This document shows, piece after piece, positions 6,000-7,507 of a stretch of 7,507 nt of DNA (the first letter of the stretch is position 1; the number at the start of each line of letters is the position of its first letter). The position numbers and the translations under genes are program-made. The stretch is from an uncultured Lachnospiraceae bacterium (lineage in GTDB: Bacteria > Bacillota > Clostridia > Lachnospirales > Lachnospiraceae). The notes beneath the pieces are model-generated. The model had not been told where the DNA came from. It did not search any database and saw nothing but the letters and a program-made list of their open reading frames with translations. The stretch is taken from contig CALZPS010000070.1 of assembly GCA_945827765.1 (NCBI GenBank), forward strand, positions 1-7,507. Reading direction: 5' to 3'.

Positions 6000-7459
6000 G
6001 ATCAATCAAACGGCGGATTTTGGCGATGTTTCTGGGGCTGATGGTGCTGATCGTCGGCCTTGTCTTTCTGATCAATGCCAATTTTCTGGAGCCATTTTAC
6101 ATAGAGTATAAACAGGGTGAGATGATCAGGCTGTATGAAATGTTTGATACGGCGCAGGCAAATGGCACTATCACGGAAGCGGATACCCAGAGAAAGCTTT
6201 TTATAGAAAGTGAGCGCGCTAATATTTCGGCGACGGTCATGGCACAGAACGGAGAGATTCTCTTCTATACAGAGCAGGAAAAAAGGGGACCGTTGTATGT
6301 GCAGTTGTTTGGATATATTGCCGATTTGAATAAAGCCGAACAACAGGAAAACTATGGAAGTTACAGCATTTACCGGGTGAAATACAACGCGACCGGAAAG
6401 GAGTATCTGGAGATATACGGAATGTTGTCGGATGGCTCAGTATTCATCATGCAAAGTCCTCTGGAGAGTATCCATGATGCAGCTCTTTTGACAAATCGGT
6501 TTCTGATTTATGTATCTGTGCCTGTCATGCTGGTGGGAATACTTTTTGTATTGTTTTTCTCCCGCAGGATTTCAAAGCCAATCAAAGAACTGGCGGAATT
6601 GTCAAAGCGGATGGCGGATCTGGATTTTGACGCGAAGTACACGAGCGGCGGCGATGATGAGATTGGCGTGCTGGGGAAAAATTTTAATATCATGTCACAG
6701 AAACTGGAGAAGGCAATCTCTGAGCTGAAGAGTGCGAACAACCAGCTGCAGCAAGACATTGAACAGAAAGAAAAAATGGAAAATATGCGCAGTGAGTTCC
6801 TCGGTAATGTGTCTCATGAGTTAAAGACCCCGATTGCATTGATTCAGGGGTATGCGGAAGGATTAAAGGAGAGTGTCAATGACGATGCACAGAGCAGGGA
6901 ATTTTATTGTGATGTCATCATAGATGAGGCGGCAAAAATGAATCAGATGGTGAAAAACCTCCTGACGCTAAATCAGTTGGAGTTCGGGGCGGAGGAGCCC
7001 GTGATGGAGCGATTTGATGTTGTCTCTTTGATGAAAGGCGTGCTCGCGAGCTGTGAAATTTTGATTCAGCAGGCAGACGCGGTGATTGATTTTATTGCGG
7101 ATGAGCAAATGTATGTGTGGGCGGATGAATTAAAGACCGAGCAGGTGTTTCGCAATTATCTGGTGAATGCCCTGCATCATGTGGCAAATGAGAAACGGAT
7201 TCAGATACGGGCGACCCTCGGGGACAATACGGTGCGAATCAGTGTGTTTAACAGTGGAAACCCCATCCCGGAGGAGGATATTGATAAAATCTGGCAGAAA
7301 TTCTACAAAGTGGATAAGGCACACACCAGAGAATACGGCGGAAACGGAATTGGACTTTCTATTGTGAAGGCAATTATGGAGTCGATGCATCAGGGATACG
7401 GTGTAAAGAATTTTGACAATGGTGTAGAGTTCTGGTTTGAGTTGGATGCCGGAACGTGA
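5996..7459 (+). CDS. Sensor histidine kinase with HAMP domain
   Basis: A complete 487-residue membrane-bound histidine kinase, partner of the preceding regulator. Order: TM1 (about 8-28), an extracellular sensor region (about 30-164), TM2 (about 167-189), HAMP (about 190-243), a coiled linker (about 240-265), the dimerisation domain with phospho-acceptor H274 (NVSHELKTP), and the ATPase domain. The ATPase domain has N-box N391 (NYLVNALHH), a G1-like loop N419-SGNPIP, the F box IWQKFYKVD (432-440) and G2 EYGGNGIGLSIVKAIM (446-461). The G1 box has N where most kinases have D (DxGxG); such NxG variants occur in Bacillota kinases of the VanS-like type, so it is probably still active. The sensor region contains a stretch that reads like a PAS/PDC-type sensor (VMAQNGEILFYT and LEIYGMLSDGSVFIMQSPL); the ligand is unknown. 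The ribosome binding site is GAGG at 5985-5988. The stop codon is three bases before the adapter, so the downstream operon is not visible. Confidence 0.95.
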   Translation: MRSIKRRILAMFLGLMVLIVGLVFLINANFLEPFYIEYKQGEMIRLYEMFDTAQANGTITEADTQRKLFIESERANISATVMAQNGEILFYTEQEKRGPLYVQLFGYIADLNKAEQQENYGSYSIYRVKYNATGKEYLEIYGMLSDGSVFIMQSPLESIHDAALLTNRFLIYVSVPVMLVGILFVLFFSRRISKPIKELAELSKRMADLDFDAKYTSGGDDEIGVLGKNFNIMSQKLEKAISELKSANNQLQQDIEQKEKMENMRSEFLGNVSHELKTPIALIQGYAEGLKESVNDDAQSREFYCDVIIDEAAKMNQMVKNLLTLNQLEFGAEEPVMERFDVVSLMKGVLASCEILIQQADAVIDFIADEQMYVWADELKTEQVFRNYLVNALHHVANEKRIQIRATLGDNTVRISVFNSGNPIPEEDIDKIWQKFYKVDKAHTREYGGNGIGLSIVKAIMESMHQGYGVKNFDNGVEFWFELDAGT

Positions 7460-7462
7460 TAG

Positions 7463-7507
7463 CTGTCTCTTATACACATCTCCGAGCCCACGAGACCGTA
7501 CTAGATC
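7463..7507 (-). other. Untrimmed Nextera i7 (P7-side) sequencing adapter, not genomic
   Basis: The mosaic end CTGTCTCTTATACACATCT (7463-7481), the read-2 arm complement (7482-7496), index CGTACTAG (7497-7504) and the first three bases of the P7 arm (7505-7507). It is the exact reverse complement of positions 2-46, with the same index. The last genomic base is 7462. Confidence 0.98.

Noticed and set aside
1..7507. Long perfect terminal inverted repeats suggesting that the whole window is a transposon
   Set aside because: The repeats are Nextera adapter sequence with an index and Tn5 mosaic end used in library preparation. There is no transposase gene inside.

Overview
The 7.4 kb of genomic DNA in this window looks like ordinary chromosome of a Clostridia/Bacillota bacterium, most likely a Lachnospiraceae-type gut anaerobe. 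This is inferred from protein character (a PF06541-type permease, a type I AroD, a cytosolic zinc-dependent phospholipase C-like protein, an ATG22/UMF1-type transporter), strong AGGAGG-like ribosome binding sites, moderate GC and a tmRNA with a Clostridia-like tag. No database search was possible. All genes are on the + strand. Positions 1-46 and 7463-7507 are not genomic. They are Illumina Nextera i7 adapter with one index, in opposite orientations, so the true insert is 47-7462.

Layout: 47-187 is the 3' end of smpB. A 430-residue membrane protein with two copies of the PF06541 ('putative ABC transporter permease') domain follows at 273-1565, then aroD (type I 3-dehydroquinate dehydratase) at 1641-2396. 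Between aroD and the next RNA gene lie three tandem ~24 bp repeats, a good sigma-A-type promoter and a perfect dyad over the predicted start site. These precede ssrA (tmRNA, mature about 2538-2879), which ends in a strong intrinsic terminator (2884-2925).

The second half starts with a zinc-dependent phospholipase C-family protein (3104-3925). After a 140 bp gap come a UMF1-type MFS transporter (4066-5322), an OmpR/PhoB-type response regulator (5319-5999) and its sensor histidine kinase (5996-7459). These last three are joined by 4-bp ATGA overlaps, so they are almost certainly one translationally coupled unit.

Functionally, smpB and ssrA supply the two parts of trans-translation (ribosome rescue), here separated by a permease gene and aroD. 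The transporter and two-component system look like a sensing and transport module with unknown signal and substrate. I see no CRISPR array, prophage, insertion sequence or defence system. The least explained sequence is the repeat and dyad region in front of ssrA.
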